From NCBI RefSeq assembly GCF_002327105.1, contig NZ_CP023406.1, positions 1,860,001 to 1,924,000 on the forward strand: a stretch of 64,000 nucleotides of DNA, given 5' to 3'. Both the position numbers and the translations under genes were made by a program. This document shows, piece after piece, positions 37,330-46,483 of the stretch (position 1 is the stretch's first letter; every line of letters starts with the position of its first letter). Under the pieces are notes generated by a model. It ran no database searches and was not told where the DNA came from. It worked only from the letters and a program-made list of their open reading frames with translations. Source of the stretch: Luteimonas chenhongjianii (GTDB lineage: Bacteria; Pseudomonadota; Gammaproteobacteria; Xanthomonadales; Xanthomonadaceae).

Positions 37330-38340
37330 AAGGACCCTGCGCCTCTCCCTCCGGGAGAGGCCGACGCGCGAAGCGCGGCGGGTGAGGGGCGGGGACTTCC
37401 CCTCGAACTTTCCGCAGGTGCGAGGCCAGACGGGAGACCGGAAGACGCTGCGACGATGGGGGTCAGGGGATCGTCGGGCCGGCTGCCCTCACCCCAACCC
37501 CTCTCCCAGGGGGAGAGGGGCTTGAGGCGCCCCGGCGCGACCCCTCGTGGGGAGAGGGGCTCTCGTTGGAACAGAGGCTCTCGTGGGGAGAGAGCCTTGA
37601 GCCGTCCTCGCCCGATCACAACGTTCCAAAAGGAGAGGGGCACGTCCATCGAGCCGTTTGCAGGCAGAGGGCTCGCGGCCCCTGCGCCTCTCCCTCCGGG
37701 AGAGGCCGACGCGCGAAGCGCGGCGGGTGAGGGGTGGGGACTTCCCCTCGCGCGTTCCGCAGGCGCGAGGCCAGACGGGACACCGGAAGACGCTGCGACG
37801 ATGGGCGCTGAGGGGATCGCCCGGCCGGCTGCCCTCACCCCAACCCCTCTCCCAGGGGGAGAGGGGCTTGAACTGCCTCACGCCTCTCCCTCAGGGAGAG
37901 GCCGACGCGCGAAGCGCGGCGGGTGAGGGTGGGGACGCCCCCTTGAACTTTCCGCAGGGTGACGCAGCCAGAGGGAACACCTGTGAGGCGCTGCGAGGGC
38001 TGGCTCAGGGATCGCCGGGCCGGCTGCCCTCACCCCAACCCCTCTCCCAGGGGGAGAGGGGCTTGAACTGCCTCGCGCCTCTCCCTCAGGGAGAGGCCGA
38101 CGCGCGAAGCGCGGCGGGTGAGGGTGGGGACGCCCCCTTGAACTTTCCGGAGGGTGACGCAGCCCAGAGGGGACACCTGTGAGGCGCGCGCGCTGGCTCA
38201 GGAATCGCCGGGCCGGCTGCCCTCACCCCAACCCCTCTCCCAGGGGGAGAGGGGCTTGAGCAGCCTCCAGCCCTCTCCCGGGGGGAGAGGGGCTTGAGCA
38301 GCCTCCAGCCCTCTCCCGGGGGAAGGGGCTTAAGCCACGT
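37330..38340. repeat. Tandem array of CTCTCCC hairpin repeats, about 195-bp period
   Basis: The 1.2-kb gap between the peptidase and DUF488 genes holds no gene but a repeat array. Module A (a CTCTCC/GGAGAG hairpin plus GACGCGCGAAGCGCGGCGGGTGAGG split here as hairpin and GC tail) starts at 37341, 37686, 37882 and 38077. Module B (CCCTCACCCCAACCCC followed by a CTCTCCC/GGGAGAG hairpin) starts near 37486, 37832, 38027 and 38220, with two degenerate copies at 38259-38335. The last units are 193-196 bases apart and include a conserved non-palindromic filler, so larger units were duplicated. Bases 37195-37330 and 38336-38416 look plain. Confidence 0.88.
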
Positions 38341-38416
38341 CCCCAAGCACTGTCCCGGGCAAGGGGCCATTCGCCGCGGCGCCGCCCTACGCCCCTGCGA
38401 CGCGCACTTCGTTTGA

Positions 38417-39004
38417 ATGGCGCCTTCCGCCCGGCATTCCAGCGTGTCCGTTATCGAAGCCCAACCCGCCGTCGCCACCATCTGGACCATCGGCCACTCC
38501 ACGCGCAGCTGGGACGAGTTCCTGGCGCTGCTTCAAGGCCAGGGCATCGACGCGGTCGTCGACGTGCGCCGCTTTCCCGGCTCGAAGCGTTATCCATGGT
38601 TCGCGTCCGAGGCCATGGCAGAACATTTGCCCGAGACGGGTGTCGCCTATCTTTGGCTGCCGCAGCTCGGTGGCCGACGGCGCGCGCAGGCCGGTTCGCC
38701 CAATGGGGCGTGGCGCAATGCCGGGTTCCAGGGCTACGCCGACCACATGGCCAGCGCCGAGTTCGCCGAGGGGCTCGCCGCCGCGCTCGAGCTGGCGGAG
38801 TCCAGACGCACCGCGCTGATGTGCGCCGAAGCGCTGTGGTGGCGCTGCCACAGGCGCCTGATCTCCGACCTGTTGACCGCGCGCGGCACCCGGGTCTGCC
38901 ACATCCTCGACGCCAGGCACGTGCAGCCGCATGTGATGCATCCCGACGCACGTGTCGAGGACGAAAGCGTGATCTATCCGCCAGCGCAGGGCGGGCTGTT
39001 CTGA
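38417..39004 (+). CDS. DUF488 family protein
   Basis: A 195-residue cytoplasmic protein. The DUF488 pattern is clear: IWTIGHSTRSWDEFL near residue 23, VVDVRRFPGSKRYPWF, LPQLGGRR, GYADHMASAEF and ALMCAEALWWRCHRRLI with conserved Cys and His. The fold is related to NUDIX-independent DUF488 proteins of unknown activity, sometimes found with DNA-repair or glycosylase genes. The function cannot be assigned. The ATG at 38417 is the first in frame after the repeat array; a GTG eight codons later is also possible. Confidence 0.83.
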   Translation: MAPSARHSSVSVIEAQPAVATIWTIGHSTRSWDEFLALLQGQGIDAVVDVRRFPGSKRYPWFASEAMAEHLPETGVAYLWLPQLGGRRRAQAGSPNGAWRNAGFQGYADHMASAEFAEGLAAALELAESRRTALMCAEALWWRCHRRLISDLLTARGTRVCHILDARHVQPHVMHPDARVEDESVIYPPAQGGLF

Positions 39005-39011
39005 TCCGGAA

Positions 39012-39206
39012 TCAGCGCGTCTTCAGCGAGGCCTGCAGCGCCGTCGCCAGCGCCGCATCGCCGCTTACCAGATCGGTCCACTTCAGTTCCAGCCCCTTGC
39101 GCTTGCCCTTGGGCACCAGCTTCAGGCCGTCCGGGTCGATGGTCAGCACATACGGCGTATCGCCGATCTGCAGTTCGCGCTTGAGGGCTTTGTCGAGTGG
39201 GGTCAT
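39012..39206 (-). CDS. Small basic conserved-looking protein, function unknown
   Basis: A 64-residue protein beginning MTPLDKALKRELQIG, continuing with a compact beta-turn segment (YVLTIDPDGLKLVPKGKRKG) and ending in a helix (ATALQASLKTR). Composition is balanced, unlike shadow frames, with a Lys/Arg cluster that could bind nucleic acid. It is convergent with the DUF488 gene, seven bases apart. No motif allows a function; xanthomonads have similarly sized uncharacterised proteins, but that is a recollection, not a search. Confidence 0.6.
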   Translation of the reverse strand: MTPLDKALKRELQIGDTPYVLTIDPDGLKLVPKGKRKGLELKWTDLVSGDAALATALQASLKTR

Positions 39207-39284
39207 GGCAGCCGGTCGGGAATGGACGCGGCCGATGCTGCCCCTGGGGGCGTCAAGCGGCCGGCACGGCGCCGCGGTGCAGCC

Positions 39285-39610
39285 TGGCGCAATGACCGCA
39301 CTGCAGCGTGTGTGGCTGCAGTCGCTGCCTCGTTGCAGGACGGCACGACACGCCGCCCCGCACGGAGCCGCCGGAGAAGGCGGGGTGGCCACGGCGTAGC
39401 CTGCGCAATGGCGGCACTGCAGCGTGTGTGGCTGCAGTCACTGCCCGGTTGCAGGACGGCACGACACACCGCCCCGCACGGAGCCGCCGGAAGGCGGGGT
39501 AGCCACGGCGTAGCCTGCGCAATGGCGGCACTGCAGCGTGGGTGGCTGCAGTCACTGCCCCGATGCAGGGCAACACATGCCGCCCCACACCCAGCCGCCG
39601 GAAGGCGGGC
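39285..39610. repeat. Three tandem copies of a 113-117-bp GC-rich repeat
   Basis: The units share CTGCAGCGTG at 39301, 39418 and 39531, followed by TGGCTGCAGTC, a GCAGGACGGCACGACA-like stretch, CCGCCCCGCACGGAGCCGCCGG and GCGCAATGGCGGCA. They differ at a few positions and the third is most diverged. Frames through them are open by composition only. The rest of the 575-base gap before icmF is unremarkable apart from a possible promoter. Confidence 0.85.
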
Positions 39611-39743
39611 TGCGGATAGTCGGGGGCCGCACACGGCGTGCATACCCACCCGCTATCCGAACCGCCGCAGCCGGAGACGTTCCGCTGCCGCCTGATGCCG
39701 CAGTGCAGCATATTTTCAGCCGAAACCGCCACGGCCCGACCGC

Positions 39744-39749
39744 TACAAT
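39744..39749 (+). promoter_or_regulatory. icmF: Possible -10 element (TACAAT) for icmF
   Basis: TACAAT lies 33 bases before the icmF ATG after an AT-richer patch (GCATATTTTCAGC). No convincing -35 hexamer at standard spacing was found, so this is tentative. Confidence 0.35.
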
Positions 39750-39781
39750 CGACGCATCTTTTTTCCCCGCAGGAGCGCGCC

Positions 39782-42700
39782 ATGAGCACGCCGGCCACTC
39801 ACATCGATTCCAACGAAACCGCCCCCGAGACCGACGCCACGCCCCTGCGCTTCGTCACCGCCGCCAGCCTGTTCGACGGCCACGACGCCGCCATCAACAT
39901 CATGCGCCGGCTGATCCAGGGCCAAGGCGCCGAGGTCATCCACCTCGGCCACAACCGTTCGGTGGAGGACGTGGTGCGCGCCGCGCTGCAGGAGGATGCC
40001 GACGGCATCGCGCTGTCGAGCTACCAGGGCGGCCACGTCGAATACATGAAGTACATGGTCGACATGCTGCGCGAGCGCGGCGCCGGCCATATCCGCGTGG
40101 TCGGCGGCGGTGGCGGCACGATCACCCCGGAAGAGATCCGCGAACTCGAGGCCTATGGCGTCGAGCGCATCTACCACCCCAACGACGGCATGAAGATGGG
40201 CCTGGTGGAGATGATCGAGGACGTGGTGTCTCGCGTGTCCGGTGCGCGCGACGCGCATGCCGCGGCCACCCGCGAACCGGCCAGCACGCGCCCGGCGCTG
40301 GACGACGAGATCGCCATCGGCCGCGTGCTCTCGGCGCTGGAAGACGGTGTGTATTCCGAATCGGAGCTCGCGATGCTGCGCAAGCAGTGGGCCTCGGGCG
40401 CGGCTGCGCATGATGGCCCCACGCCGGTCATCGGCATCACCGGCACCGGCGGCGCCGGCAAGAGTTCGGTCACCGATGAACTGCTGAACCGCTTCCTCGC
40501 CAGCTTCCCGCAGATGCGCATCGCCGTGGTCTCGGTCGATCCCACCCGTCGCCGCACCGGCGGTGCGCTGCTGGGCGACCGCATCCGCATGAACTCGCTG
40601 CGCTCGCAGCGGGTGTACATGCGCTCGATGGCCACCCGCCGCCAGAACGTGGCCACCAATGCCGTGCTCAAGGACTGCATCGGTTTCCTCAAGGGGCTGG
40701 GCTATGACCTGGTGATCGTGGAAACCGCCGGCATCGGCCAGTCGGATTCGGAGATCGTGGATCTGGTCGATTTCCCGATGTACGTGATGACCAGCGACTA
40801 CGGCGCGGCCAGCCAGCTGGAGAAGATCGACATGATCGACTTCGCCGAGCTCATCGTGCTCAACAAGTACGACAAGCGCGGCGCCGAGGACGCGCTGCGC
40901 GACGTGCGCAAGCAGTGGAAGCGCAACCGCCTGGCCTTCCAGATGGCCGACGAGGACGTGCCGGTCTATCCGACCATCGCAAGCCAGTTCAACGACCCCG
41001 GCATCAGCTGGATGTTCGCCAACCTGTGCCGCCTGCTGCGAGAGAAGGTGAAAGGGGGTCAGAGTGACTTCCCCCCCAGCCAACCCACCGCAGCCCAGGA
41101 ACACGAGGGGAAAAGTCACTCTGACCCCCTTTCTTCCCCCCGCTGCGATTTCAACCCGCAGATCGACACTTCGCTCAAGGAGCCCCGCGCCACCGTGCTC
41201 ATCCCCGGCGCGCGCGTGCGTTACCTCGCCGAGATCGCCGAGCAGGGCAGGGCGATCAACGCCTCCATCGAGAAACAGGCCGAGGCCGCCGACCGCGCGC
41301 AATCCTTCTGGCAGGCGCTGCACGAACTCGGTGATGACAAGCTGCCCAGGCAGCTCGACCTCTACGACGGCGCCGACCTCGTCCCCGCCGCGAAGAACAC
41401 CCTTCTCCCGCCTGCGGGAGAAGGTGCCCGCAGGGCGGATGAGGGCGCTTTTGAAGCGGACCGCACCCTCCTCACCCTGCGCCAGCGCTACAACGATGCC
41501 GTCCAGGCGCTGACCAGCGAGAACCTGCGCAACCTTCGCGAATGGCCCGCCCGCCTGAAGTCGATCACCGACGAGGTGACCGAATACCAGGTGCGCGGCA
41601 AGACCATCCGCGTCGAGAACTACCGCGAATCGCTCAGCCACCAGAAGATCCCCAAGATCGCCGCGCCCACCTACAAGAGCTGGGGCGAGCTGCTGACCTT
41701 CCTGGGCAAGGAAAACCTGCCGGGCTATTACCCCTACACCGGCGGCGTGTATCCGTATCGCCGCAGCGGCGAAGACCCGATCCGCATGTTCGCCGGCGAA
41801 GGCACGCCCGAGCGCACCAACCGCCGCTTCCATTACCTCAGCGTCGGCCAGCCCGCCGCGCGCCTGTCCACCGCCTTCGACAGCGTGACGCTGTACGGCG
41901 AAGACCCGGCGCCGCGCCCGGACATCTACGGGAAGATCGGCAACTCCGGCGTCAACGTGCCCACCCTGGACGACATGAAGAAGCTCTATTCGGGCTTCGA
42001 CCTGTGCGCGCCCACCACGTCCGTCTCCATGACCATCAACGGCCCGGCGCCGATGATCCTGGCCATGTTCATGAACTGCGCCATCGACCAGCAGGTGGAG
42101 AAGTACCTCAAGGCCGATCCGGACCGCTGGAACGAGGCCCAGGCGAAGATCGACGCCTTCTTCGAAGGCCGCGAGCGTCCCCGCTACCACGGCGAGCTGC
42201 CGCCCACCAACGACGGCCTCGGCCTGGCGCTGCTGGGCATGACCGGCGACCAGCTGGTGGACGCCGAGACCTACGCCCGCATCAAGGCCGAGACCCTGGC
42301 CACCGTGCGCGGCACCGTGCAGGCCGACATCCTCAAAGAAGACCAGGCCCAGAACACCTGCATCTTCAGCACCGAGTTCGCCCTGCGCATGATGGGCGAC
42401 ATCCAGCAGTACTTCGTCGACAACAAGGTCCGCAACTTCTACTCGGTGTCGATCAGCGGCTATCACATCGCCGAGGCCGGGGCGAACCCGATCAGCCAGC
42501 TCGCCTTCACCCTGAGCAATGGCTTCACCATCGTCGAGTACTACCTGGCGCGCGGGATGAAGATCGACGACTTCGCGCCCAACCTGTCGTTCTTCTTCTC
42601 CAACGGCATGGACCCGGAGTACACCGTCATCGGCCGCGTCGCCCGCCGCATCTGGGCCCGCGCCATGCGCGAGCGCTACGGCGCCAACGAGCGCAGCCAG

Positions 42701-43498
42701 ATGATGAAGTACCACATCCAGACCAGCGGCCGGAGCCTGCACGCGCAGGAGATCCAGTTCAACGACATCCGCACCACGCTGCAGGCGCTCTACGCGCTGT
42801 TCGACAACTGCAACAGCCTGCACACCAACGCCTACGACGAGGCCATCACCACGCCCACAGAAGAAAGCGTGCGCCGCGCCGTGGCCATCCAGATGATCAT
42901 CAACAAGGAGCTGGGGCTGAACTTCTGCGAGAACCCCTGGCAGGGCAGCTTCATCGTCGACCAGCTCACCGACCTGGTGGAAGAGGCCGTCTACAAGGAG
43001 TTCGAGGCCATCAGCGATCGCGGCGGCGTGCTCGGCGCCATGGACACCATGTACCAGCGCGGCAAGATCCAGGAAGAGTCGCTGTATTACGAGCACAAGA
43101 AGCACGACGGCTCGCTGCCGCTGGTGGGTGTGAATACCTTCCTGCCCAAGGAACACGCAGGCGAAGTCGCCACCGAGATCGAGCTGATCCGCAGCACCGA
43201 GGAAGAGAAGGGCCAGCAGATCGAGAACGTCCGCAACTGGCAGGAAGGCCGCAATGCCGTGCTTCTGCCCGCCGCCGATGCCTCCACTTCTCCCCCTCTC
43301 CCCCCGGGAGAGGGCCGGGGTGAGGGCGCTCTTCGCGCGGAGCCGTCGGAAACCGAAAACCTCGCGTATCTTCAGAACGCGGCGCGGGAGAGGCGCAATG
43401 TGTTCGAGGCGCTGATGGAGGCGGTGAAAACGCACAGCCTCGGCCAGATCAGCCACGCGCTGTATGACGTGGGTGGGGAGTATCGGCGGAATATGTGA
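39782..43498 (+). CDS. icmF: Fused isobutyryl-CoA mutase IcmF, enlarged by repeat-derived insertions
   Basis: A 1238-residue adenosylcobalamin mutase with built-in G-protein chaperone. The B12-binding domain is at the N-terminus (FDGHDAAIN, residues 31-39). The MeaB-like GTPase follows (Walker [10 protein letters not shown], 221-229; [19 protein letters not shown]), then the mutase barrel ([31 protein letters not shown]). It rearranges isobutyryl-CoA to butyryl-CoA, and related enzymes also act on isovaleryl- or pivalyl-CoA. Typical IcmF proteins are near 1090 residues; the excess is largely three inserts around residues 424-451, 539-563 and 1163-1190, encoded by palindromic repeats. AGGAG precedes the ATG at 39782. 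Confidence 0.93.
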   Translation: MSTPATHIDSNETAPETDATPLRFVTAASLFDGHDAAINIMRRLIQGQGAEVIHLGHNRSVEDVVRAALQEDADGIALSSYQGGHVEYMKYMVDMLRERGAGHIRVVGGGGGTITPEEIRELEAYGVERIYHPNDGMKMGLVEMIEDVVSRVSGARDAHAAATREPASTRPALDDEIAIGRVLSALEDGVYSESELAMLRKQWASGAAAHDGPTPVIGITGTGGAGKSSVTDELLNRFLASFPQMRIAVVSVDPTRRRTGGALLGDRIRMNSLRSQRVYMRSMATRRQNVATNAVLKDCIGFLKGLGYDLVIVETAGIGQSDSEIVDLVDFPMYVMTSDYGAASQLEKIDMIDFAELIVLNKYDKRGAEDALRDVRKQWKRNRLAFQMADEDVPVYPTIASQFNDPGISWMFANLCRLLREKVKGGQSDFPPSQPTAAQEHEGKSHSDPLSSPRCDFNPQIDTSLKEPRATVLIPGARVRYLAEIAEQGRAINASIEKQAEAADRAQSFWQALHELGDDKLPRQLDLYDGADLVPAAKNTLLPPAGEGARRADEGAFEADRTLLTLRQRYNDAVQALTSENLRNLREWPARLKSITDEVTEYQVRGKTIRVENYRESLSHQKIPKIAAPTYKSWGELLTFLGKENLPGYYPYTGGVYPYRRSGEDPIRMFAGEGTPERTNRRFHYLSVGQPAARLSTAFDSVTLYGEDPAPRPDIYGKIGNSGVNVPTLDDMKKLYSGFDLCAPTTSVSMTINGPAPMILAMFMNCAIDQQVEKYLKADPDRWNEAQAKIDAFFEGRERPRYHGELPPTNDGLGLALLGMTGDQLVDAETYARIKAETLATVRGTVQADILKEDQAQNTCIFSTEFALRMMGDIQQYFVDNKVRNFYSVSISGYHIAEAGANPISQLAFTLSNGFTIVEYYLARGMKIDDFAPNLSFFFSNGMDPEYTVIGRVARRIWARAMRERYGANERSQMMKYHIQTSGRSLHAQEIQFNDIRTTLQALYALFDNCNSLHTNAYDEAITTPTEESVRRAVAIQMIINKELGLNFCENPWQGSFIVDQLTDLVEEAVYKEFEAISDRGGVLGAMDTMYQRGKIQEESLYYEHKKHDGSLPLVGVNTFLPKEHAGEVATEIELIRSTEEEKGQQIENVRNWQEGRNAVLLPAADASTSPPLPPGEGRGEGALRAEPSETENLAYLQNAARERRNVFEALMEAVKTHSLGQISHALYDVGGEYRRNM
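41051..41132. repeat. REPIN-like inverted repeat inside icmF
   Basis: Two perfect 20-bp arms (41051-41070 and 41113-41132), centred on GGGGGTCAGAGTGACTT and its complement, flank 42 bases and stay in frame. The arm resembles the GGGGTCAGGTTCAC motif at the ends of the RAYT genes at 53-61 kb. It encodes a linker of low complexity after the GTPase domain. Confidence 0.85.
41401..41447. repeat. CTCTCCC-type hairpin repeat inside icmF (second insert)
   Basis: An 11-bp stem (41401-41411 with 41414-41424) is followed by GCAGGGCGGATGAGGGCG, the hairpin-plus-tail layout of the intergenic array at 37.3-38.3 kb. It is in frame and encodes [16 protein letters not shown]. Confidence 0.8.
43294..43340. 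repeat. CTCTCCC-type hairpin repeat inside icmF (third insert)
   Basis: A 9-bp stem (43294-43302 with 43306-43314) is followed by CCGGGGTGAGGGCGC, closely matching module B of the upstream array in inverse orientation. It encodes [14 protein letters not shown] near the C-terminus. Confidence 0.8.
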
Positions 43499-43536
43499 CT
43501 CATCGGACAGTGCAGCCTTGAGGGGAGACGAGCAGC

Positions 43537-43722
43537 ATGGCCACAAAGAAATCCGTCACAAAGGCTGTGGTGAGTAAAAATCCACATCGCCATCTGAATT
43601 GCTTCCTTGCAAAGGTTATAACCGACGGTTCGCCAGTTGAGTCCTTAAAGGACTTAGTCAACGAGGATCCCCGTCTCGATTCGCGGAGTTGGTCGCGTGG
43701 TGGGCCCTGTGGGGGGGTGTAG
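43537..43722 (+). CDS. Possible 61-residue protein at the left edge of the defence island
   Basis: A short frame with GGGGAG before its ATG encodes MATKKSVTKAVVSKNPHRHL and continues with FLAKVITDGSPVESLKDLV; the last fifteen residues are Gly/Ser/Arg-rich and look accidental. Codon use is AT-richer than flanking genes, in line with foreign DNA. It could be a truncated gene, a small regulator or nothing. The surrounding gap 43499-43838 shows no other gene. Confidence 0.35.
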   Translation: MATKKSVTKAVVSKNPHRHLNCFLAKVITDGSPVESLKDLVNEDPRLDSRSWSRGGPCGGV

Positions 43723-43838
43723 CGGACGGGCGTAAGGTGGCGTTGCACTCGAGCGTCCTTCACGAACCCGCCTCCGTCACATCACTTGAGGGCGAAGCAT
43801 GCTGTGGGGGGTTGATGCGTTTATCTTGGGGGGAAGAC

Positions 43839-43898
43839 ATGAGCAGTGCAGTTCGTGATGTGCAATACGTGAGCGCGGGCCCGAGATGGCCGACATGA
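43839..43898 (+). CDS. Possible 19-residue leader peptide coupled to the Z1 gene
   Basis: An ATG preceded by GGGGGGAAG at ideal spacing opens a frame of 19 codons (MSSAVRDVQYVSAGPRWPT) whose TGA at 43896-43898 overlaps an ATG of the Z1 frame (ATGA at 43895). The Z1 gene itself lacks a ribosome site, so ribosomes finishing this leader could re-initiate on it. Confidence 0.45.
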   Translation: MSSAVRDVQYVSAGPRWPT

Positions 43899-46483
43899 CG
43901 CCGCAGGTAGCCAAGTTCGTCCGCGAGATCAATCAGCGGCTTCCCGCATACGGGTCAGTCCAAGGGGCCTCGGAGGACTTGCGCAGCTTCATGCAAGACG
44001 TGATGGGTCCGCTATCTGCCGAGAATGAAGCGAATCTCGCAGAGGCAATGAGGCTCGTGGAAGCGTCGCTCCAGAGCGTCGAGATCCTCCGCCGGAACTC
44101 ACTCGTCAAGGTAAGGCAAGACTGGTATAGCGGTCCCTCATCTGTTGATCCGCATTGGGCAGCGTTGAAGGGATACCTGCTGAACGAGAAGGGTTGGGGG
44201 GAGGATTCGGTTCGCTCCATTGACGAGGCTTCGACGGAGGTGGTTTCACTCCTCGCCAATCCAGGAGAAGGCCAATTCAGGTGCCGGGGACTTGTGGTCG
44301 GATATGTGCAGTCCGGCAAGACCGCGAACATGACCGGCGTGATCGCGAAAGCTGTGGATGCGGGCTACAACCTGATCGTGATCTTCGGAGGGGTGACCAA
44401 CAAGCTTCGAGCGCAGACTCAGCGTCGGCTTCAAAGCGACATCGTCGATCGTCATCGCCACCTCTGGCAGCTCTACACGACACCGGCAGATGATGGCGAC
44501 TTCATCAGGCCTCCGAACAATGGCCAGTTCACGATGCCGGTGCCGGGTCGTGCCCAACTGGTTGTGATGAAGAAGGAGGGCACCCGGCTCAAGGCATTTC
44601 TGGACGCCGTCGAACACACGCCGGCAACGGTTCTCAGATCGCTGAAGACGCTGATCATCGACGACGAGTGCGATCAGGCGTCGGTGAACGCCGGTCGCAA
44701 GGAATATGACATCACCGAGATCAACCGTGCCATCCGGAAGATCATCCGCGCATTGCCCGCAGTGTCCTACGTGGGCTACACGGCCACGCCGTTCGCGAAC
44801 GTGTTCATCAATCCCTTCCCTGTCAGCAAGGACGAGCTTGATGATCTCTATCCGGAAGACTTCATCACCGCCTTGGAACGGCCGGAAGGATACTTCGGCG
44901 CAAGGGAAGTCTTCGGCTTCGATCCTGACGATGCCGATCGGGACGAAGGCCAGTCCGCTGGGCGTGACATGGTCCGGGCGATTCCTGCCAAGGAAGTGGC
45001 CCTGCTGAGGTCCGTTCACAGCAGCAAGACGTTTCAGCCGAAGGTCACGCCTGCGTTGGAGCGCGCGCTGATCTGGTTCCTGCTCACTTGTGCGCTGCGA
45101 CGTCGCCGTGGACACGGCACCTCGCACATGACGATGCTGGTGCACACTTCTCAACTGGTGGCTCAACACGAGAACATGGCTGTCGAGATCCGTGCGTGGC
45201 TGAGCCAGAACTCCGACGCACTGAGTGCCGGCCATGGCGCGATTTGGCAAACGGCGGTGGATGTCTGGGAGGACGAAACTTCCCGGGTGCGGCCCGAGCG
45301 TACAGAGACGGTTTCAGTTATTGACCTTCTGCCGCTGCTTGTAGAAGCAATTCAGGCACTAGAAGTGGTCGTCGAAAACGGAGTCAGTGACAAGCGTCTC
45401 GACTACACCGGCGCTCCCAAGACCTACATAGTGGTCGGCGGCTCTGTTCTCGCGCGCGGACTGACGCTGGAAGGGCTCTGTGTGTCTTTCTTCCTGCGAA
45501 CGTCCAAGCAATACGACACCCTGCTGCAGATGGGTCGCTGGTTCGGTTTCAGGCACGGTTACGCCGACCTGCCACGCCTCTGGTCGACGCAAGATCTCAT
45601 TGCGAACTTCAGGGCACTCGCGCATATCGAGGAAGAGATTCGGCAGGACATCTCGGAATACAAGTTGCGGAAAGCGACGCCCCAAGAGTTCGCGGTCAAG
45701 GTAAGGGCGATACCGGGGCTCGCAATCACGTCCGCCGCGAAGATGCGCTATGCGCGAAAGACCAGCATCAGCTTCGAGGGCAAGCACATCCAGACCATCC
45801 GGTTCGACCATCTCAAGGACGGCATCGTGCTCGACAACTGGGCGGCTGCTGCGCACCTCGTGGACGCTGCGCATGCAAAAGGGATCTACGAAGAGGGCCG
45901 CGGGGTATTCAAGGATGTCCCCATCGAGGCGGTGCGACAGTTCCTGAATTCCTATGACATCTGCCGAGCTCATCTCGACCTGAAGCGCGAGATGTTGCTC
46001 AACTACCTTGATGTCGCTGCGGACAAGCTTTCAAAGTGGAACGTGGCCGTGGTCAGTCCTAGAGAAGGAGTCCTGTCGAGCAAGCCTCTCGGTTTCCTCG
46101 GGGCAGTCCACACCAGCGTTCGCTCGCGCCTTGCGGAGCCAAGCGAGTACGCCGACGTCAAGGCGCTGATGTCCAAGCGGGACATCCTTGTGGATGTCGA
46201 TGATCGTCAGATGCAGAAGGGAGAAGAATGGCGGGCGCTGAAGAGTCGACGGCCTGATAAGCCTCTTCTGCTCATCTATCCGATCGAAGCCAGGTCTGAA
46301 CCGAAGAACGGGGGAAAGGCGCGGGTCGCCTTGGGTGCAGTCGACGATCTGATCGGCTTCGGCATCGTTTTCCCTGGCGAGCTGGACAGGGCGGGAGCCT
46401 ATTGGGCAGTCGAACTGGATGTTCCTACGCCGGAGCAACTCGAGGACGACGGCGAGCTCGAGGAGGAGCTTGTCGATGTCTGA
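43886..46483 (+). CDS. Z1-domain superfamily II-like ATPase of a restriction/defence operon
   Basis: An 865-residue protein. P-loop GYVQSGKTANM is at residues 139-149, Walker B IIDDECDQAS at 257-266 (DECD) and helicase motif III-like GYTATPFANV at 298-307. The Z1 domain contains VVGGSVLARGLTLEG (517-530) and MGRWFGFRHGY (549-559). Z1 proteins are predicted helicase/translocase subunits of operons with GHKL ATPases, PD-(D/E)XK nucleases and methyltransferases. The start could be ATG 43886 or, coupled to a leader, ATG 43895. The stop overlaps the nuclease gene by eight bases (ATGTCTGA). Base composition is AT-richer than the core genes. Confidence 0.9.
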   Translation: MADMTPQVAKFVREINQRLPAYGSVQGASEDLRSFMQDVMGPLSAENEANLAEAMRLVEASLQSVEILRRNSLVKVRQDWYSGPSSVDPHWAALKGYLLNEKGWGEDSVRSIDEASTEVVSLLANPGEGQFRCRGLVVGYVQSGKTANMTGVIAKAVDAGYNLIVIFGGVTNKLRAQTQRRLQSDIVDRHRHLWQLYTTPADDGDFIRPPNNGQFTMPVPGRAQLVVMKKEGTRLKAFLDAVEHTPATVLRSLKTLIIDDECDQASVNAGRKEYDITEINRAIRKIIRALPAVSYVGYTATPFANVFINPFPVSKDELDDLYPEDFITALERPEGYFGAREVFGFDPDDADRDEGQSAGRDMVRAIPAKEVALLRSVHSSKTFQPKVTPALERALIWFLLTCALRRRRGHGTSHMTMLVHTSQLVAQHENMAVEIRAWLSQNSDALSAGHGAIWQTAVDVWEDETSRVRPERTETVSVIDLLPLLVEAIQALEVVVENGVSDKRLDYTGAPKTYIVVGGSVLARGLTLEGLCVSFFLRTSKQYDTLLQMGRWFGFRHGYADLPRLWSTQDLIANFRALAHIEEEIRQDISEYKLRKATPQEFAVKVRAIPGLAITSAAKMRYARKTSISFEGKHIQTIRFDHLKDGIVLDNWAAAAHLVDAAHAKGIYEEGRGVFKDVPIEAVRQFLNSYDICRAHLDLKREMLLNYLDVAADKLSKWNVAVVSPREGVLSSKPLGFLGAVHTSVRSRLAEPSEYADVKALMSKRDILVDVDDRQMQKGEEWRALKSRRPDKPLLLIYPIEARSEPKNGGKARVALGAVDDLIGFGIVFPGELDRAGAYWAVELDVPTPEQLEDDGELEEELVDV

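Noticed and set aside
37330..38340. Regularly spaced repeats considered as a CRISPR array
   Set aside because: Units are about 195 bases with conserved, not unique, intervening sequence, and no cas genes are present.
39285..39610. Three repeats upstream of icmF considered as CRISPR or a coding repeat protein
   Set aside because: Unit length over 110 bases without unique spacers; frames through it change composition between copies and lack a start site.
39743..43546. A 1267-codon open frame antisense to icmF, and similar long frames antisense to the SDR/liu genes and the autotransporter
   Set aside because: These follow from high GC and third-position bias of the real genes; they have no ribosome sites, and their His/Arg/Ala/Gly-rich composition lacks domain motifs.
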